Assembly: GCA_963742865.1 (NCBI GenBank)
Contig: CAVUNW010000024.1
Location: forward strand, 62,001 to 126,000
Direction of reading: 5' to 3'
DNA length: 64,000 bases
Origin: Bog-532 sp963742865
Lineage (GTDB): Bacteria; Actinomycetota; Actinomycetes; Streptosporangiales; Streptosporangiaceae
Part shown: positions 61,364 through 64,000 of the stretch, in pieces
Position numbering within the stretch: position 1 is the first letter of the stretch
Layout: the number at the start of each line of letters is the position of its first letter
Translations under genes and position numbers: made by a program
Notes under the pieces: generated by a model
Told to the model about the DNA's origin: nothing
What the model saw: only the letters and a program-made list of their open reading frames with translations
The model's database searches: none

Positions 61364-62068
61364 TTACGGTTGGGGGCCGGGGGCGAGGCGCCCGGTCAGG
61401 AGCGCCCGCGTCTGGATCAGGTACAGGGCCGCGGCCCACCAGTACAGCGCCGTGCCCCAGATCGCGAACGCCCACCCGATGACGCGGGCGATCTCGGCCC
61501 AGGTCCCGGCGTATGCCCCGAGGAGCAGCAGCGGGAATGCATATAGAAGGCAAAGCGTAGCTGTTTTCCCCGCAAAGCTGACCTGCAGCGTGCCGAAACC
61601 GAGCCGCCGGCGCAGGACGCCCAGCGCCCCGGCCACGATGAGCTCGCGCGCCGCAAGCAGCCCCACCAGCCACCACGGGATGATCGAGCGCACGGCCAGG
61701 CCGATCAGGGTGGCGGCGATGTACAGCCGGTCGGCGGCCGGGTCGAGCGCCTCACCGAGCCGGCTCTGCTGGTTGAGCGCCCGGGCGATCTTGCCGTCCA
61801 GCCAGTCGCTGGCGGCGGACGCGATGAGCAGCCCGACGGCCCACCCGTCGGCCTCGGGCCCAAGGACGAGCCAGAGGAAGACCGGGACGCCGAGCAGGCG
61901 CGCGACGCTGAGCGCGTTCGGGATGGTGAGCACGCGGTCGCGGGGGTCGCCGTGGGTGGCGGGGCTGTGCCCGTTATCGCCCGGGCCGTCCCCGGCCGGG
62001 GCAAAACTCTCCCCGGTGCGAACGGGATCGCCTCCCTGGTTCGCATCGCCCCCTACCATCTGGCTCAC
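61364..62068 (-). CDS. CDP-alcohol phosphatidyltransferase family protein
   Basis: 234 residues from GTG 62068, preceded at 8 nt by aggtaggg; an ATG at 62059 is an alternative. A hydrophilic N-terminus of ~40 residues precedes about five membrane helices. The CAP motif is DGKIARALNQQSRLGEALDP with Asp following, i.e. D-G-x2-A-R-x8-G-x3-D-x3-D. Makes phosphatidylglycerol-phosphate or a related lipid head group; the exact alcohol cannot be decided. Confidence 0.88.
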   Translation of the reverse strand: MSQMVGGDANQGGDPVRTGESFAPAGDGPGDNGHSPATHGDPRDRVLTIPNALSVARLLGVPVFLWLVLGPEADGWAVGLLIASAASDWLDGKIARALNQQSRLGEALDPAADRLYIAATLIGLAVRSIIPWWLVGLLAARELIVAGALGVLRRRLGFGTLQVSFAGKTATLCLLYAFPLLLLGAYAGTWAEIARVIGWAFAIWGTALYWWAAALYLIQTRALLTGRLAPGPQP

Positions 62069-62191
62069 GCCCGTGACCCTACCTGGCCGACGCGACCATC
62101 GCTCATCCGCGGCGCGCGAAGATTCGTCCGTTCTTAGCGTTTTGACCGAAAAGTTTACCCCTCTGTGCACTTCCGTTTCACCGGCTGGAGG

Positions 62192-63148
62192 TCACCGGGG
62201 GCGGTAGAGCGAGATCCGGAAAGCGGCGGTCACGCTGACCGGCTCGGCCAGGCCAGCCAGGCGGTCTGCGGTCTCCTCCGGGCGCGTGTGCCACGCGGAC
62301 GGCCCCATGCCGGCGAGCGTCGCGGCCCCGGCCCGGGTCAGCCGCAGCCCGATGGACAGGTCCCGCTGGCCGGCCAGCGAGAAATGCGCGCCGAGCGCGG
62401 TGGACAGCCGCTCGTCCTTGCGCTCGTCCACCGTCAGCAAGCCGGCGTCGTCGATCAGTTCGGCCAGGTGCCCCTGGCCCGGGGTGACGACGATCAGCGC
62501 ACCATCGTCGCGGAGGACCCGCCGGAATTCCGGCCCGTTGCGTGGGGCGAAGACGTTGAGCACGACCGACGCCGCGCCGTCGCGCACCGGGAGCGGCTTC
62601 CAGACATCCCATCCGGCCGCGCCCGCTGCCGGATGGGCCCGCGCGGCCAGGCGCAGCGCCGGCACCGAGACGTCCATGGCCAGCCCGGCCGTCTCGCCGT
62701 AACCGGGGAGGGCGCGGACCCGGGCGAGAACCGCCGCGAGGTAATAGCCTGGGCCGGCGCCCGCGTCGAGCACGTACGGCCGGCCGGCAACCGGGACGCC
62801 CCCGGCACCCGGGACGCCCCCGGCACCCGGGGTGCCCTGGGCGGCCGGGATCGCATCGGCGGCGAGCGCGGCCACCGCGTCCGCCAGCGGTGCGTAGTGC
62901 CCGGCGGCCAGGAAGGCCTGCCGGGCCGTCACCATCTCCGCGGTGTCAGCCGTGCCCGGCCGGGCGTGGCCCGTCATCAGGTTGACGTAGCCCTGCCGTG
63001 CGACGTCGAAGCTGTGCCCGCGCCCGCAGCGCAGTGCCGGCGGCGGCCGGGATGTGGAGGCGGACGGCGACGCGGGCCGGGCGCAGGGCTTCAGCGGAAG
63101 TCCGCACACCGGGCAGGTCAGCAGGTCCGAGACGTCGCTGAGCACCAC
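62192..63148 (-). CDS. 23S rRNA (guanine-N1)-methyltransferase, RlmA/TlrB type
   Basis: 318 residues. N-terminal zinc site C12/C15 (TCPVCGLPL) with a second CGRGH pair, then SFDVARQGYVNLM, and a SAM-binding fold (VLDAGAGPGYYLAAVLA). LNVFAPRNGPEFRRVLRDDG and VTPGQGHLAELID are family motifs. A tandem VPGAGG duplication (about 62790-62830) lies just before the SAM motif. Modifies G745 or G748 in relatives; TlrB members give tylosin resistance. Confidence 0.9.
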   Translation of the reverse strand: MVLSDVSDLLTCPVCGLPLKPCARPASPSASTSRPPPALRCGRGHSFDVARQGYVNLMTGHARPGTADTAEMVTARQAFLAAGHYAPLADAVAALAADAIPAAQGTPGAGGVPGAGGVPVAGRPYVLDAGAGPGYYLAAVLARVRALPGYGETAGLAMDVSVPALRLAARAHPAAGAAGWDVWKPLPVRDGAASVVLNVFAPRNGPEFRRVLRDDGALIVVTPGQGHLAELIDDAGLLTVDERKDERLSTALGAHFSLAGQRDLSIGLRLTRAGAATLAGMGPSAWHTRPEETADRLAGLAEPVSVTAAFRISLYRPR

Positions 63149-63175
63149 GGGCTGAGCACGCGGGTCCGGTGCGGG

Positions 63176-64000
63176 TCAGTCGCCCCAGACGTCGCGGGCC
63201 ACGTCGACGATGAGCCGCAGTTTGGCGACCTCCTCGTCGTAGCTCAGCGTGTTGCCCTCGACCGTGGAGGAGAAACCGCACTGCCCGGACAGGGCGAGCT
63301 GGTCCAGCGGGACGTACCGGGACGCCTGCTCGATCCGGCGCTTGAGCTGCTCAGGGTCCTCCAGCGCGCCGCGCTTGGTCGTGACCAGGCCGAGAACGAC
63401 AATTTTGTCCTTCGGAACGAACCTCAGTGGCTCGAACCCCCCGGACCGGGCGTCGTCGTACTCGAGGAAGAAACCGTCCACGTTCAGCTCGCTGAACAGC
63501 GCCTCGGCCACGAAGTCGTAGCCGCCCTCGGCCGCCCACGAGGACCGGAAGTTGCCGCGGCACATGTGCGTGGTCACGGCCATGCCGTCGGGCTTGGCCG
63601 CCAGCGCGTCGTTGATCTGCTTGATGTAGCGCAGGTGCAGGTGCTCCGCGTCCTCGCCGCGCTCGGTGATCTCAGCCCGCTGCGCAGGGTCGTTCAGGTA
63701 GGCCAGGCTGGTGTCGTCGAACTGCAGGTACTGGCAGCCCAGCTCGCCGAGCCGCCGGACCTCTTCCGCGTACGCGCCGGACAGGTCGGTCCAGAACTCC
63801 TCGATGTCCGGGTAGACGCCGGGGTCGATGGACGCCGGGCCGCCGCGGTAGTGCACCATGTTCGGCGACGGGATCGTGAGCTTGGGCATCGCCGTCTTCA
63901 CCTGCGACTGCAGGTAGGTGAACGAGTCCTCGAAGATCGTCTGGTCCAGGCGGACCTTGCTCGCGATCTGCAGCGCCGCGGGGGTCCACTCGATCGCCCC
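63176..64000 (-). CDS. MetE C-terminal-domain protein (cobalamin-independent methionine synthase-like), 5' end outside window
   Basis: The frame is open from the window edge to TGA 63176 (275 codons visible). Zinc-ligand motifs of the MetE catalytic barrel are present: THMCRGNF (His, Cys) and SGQCGFSST (Cys), plus YLQFDDTSLAYL. The short MetE-like families include methyltransferases other than methionine synthase, such as epoxyalkane:CoM transferase relatives, so the exact methyl acceptor is open. The start lies beyond 64000; an in-frame ATG at 63901 is internal because homologous residues precede it. Confidence 0.88.
   Translation of the reverse strand, partial: GAIEWTPAALQIASKVRLDQTIFEDSFTYLQSQVKTAMPKLTIPSPNMVHYRGGPASIDPGVYPDIEEFWTDLSGAYAEEVRRLGELGCQYLQFDDTSLAYLNDPAQRAEITERGEDAEHLHLRYIKQINDALAAKPDGMAVTTHMCRGNFRSSWAAEGGYDFVAEALFSELNVDGFFLEYDDARSGGFEPLRFVPKDKIVVLGLVTTKRGALEDPEQLKRRIEQASRYVPLDQLALSGQCGFSSTVEGNTLSYDEEVAKLRLIVDVARDVWGD

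Overview
The window is a GC-rich chromosome segment from a filamentous-type actinobacterium, Streptomyces/Streptosporangiales-like rather than mycobacterial. The evidence is gene content: whiA, rbpA, a WhiB-family protein, opcA, a garA/ftsR/bifunctional-nuclease cluster, abundant GTG starts and many GTGA/ATGA stop-start overlaps. I cannot name the genus.

Layout. (1) 0-6.6 kb: end of an ABC-2 exporter, a broken EamA transporter, heme A synthase ctaA, a PrsW-family protease and a frameshifted MATE exporter. (2) 6.9-13.8 kb: pentose phosphate operon tkt-tal-zwf-opcA-pgl; zwf carries a one-base frameshift. (3) 13.8-37.6 kb: an accessory-looking stretch with a membrane glycosyltransferase, a DUF1707 protein, a TrkA-type gene destroyed by an IS1634-like element, an acetate-type transporter, MscS, a repeat-rich protein with a tandem structured element behind it, a WhiB protein, a phosphoribosyltransferase, a leader-peptide-controlled sulfite assimilation operon (sir, zinc-ribbon protein, cysH, CbiX-type chelatase), glgX, a RibD-like reductase, an ABC exporter with a fused histidine kinase-response regulator, glutamate decarboxylase and a membrane-anchored wall-hydrolase-like protein. 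(4) 37.7-47 kb, all minus strand: uvrC-rapZ-yvcK-whiA-gap-pgk-tpiA-secG-rbpA, joining glycolysis, cell-division control and transcription. (5) 47.2-50.6 kb: a Rieske protein, flavocytochrome reductase, FMN-binding protein and ApbE, which look like one flavin-based transmembrane electron-transfer module. (6) 51-58 kb: gcvP behind a glycine riboswitch, then MerR-bifunctional nuclease-ftsR-garA, the same order as Mycobacterium tuberculosis Rv1832 to Rv1827 as I remember it. (7) 58.7-64 kb: a nucleotidyltransferase/phosphomannomutase fusion, a CDP-alcohol phosphatidyltransferase, an RlmA-type methyltransferase and the end of a MetE-like protein.

Two themes cut across the annotation. First, single-base frameshifts break genes that should be needed (zwf, uvrC) as well as transporters, which points to sequence error at least as much as to decay. 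Second, GC-rich palindromic elements recur between genes and inside the ends of conserved genes (whiA, yvcK, a MerR gene, zwf), and one ~110 bp composite copy is found both behind mscS and across the 3' end of yvcK. The least explained object is the pair of ~250 bp tandem structured units at 20.73-21.19 kb.
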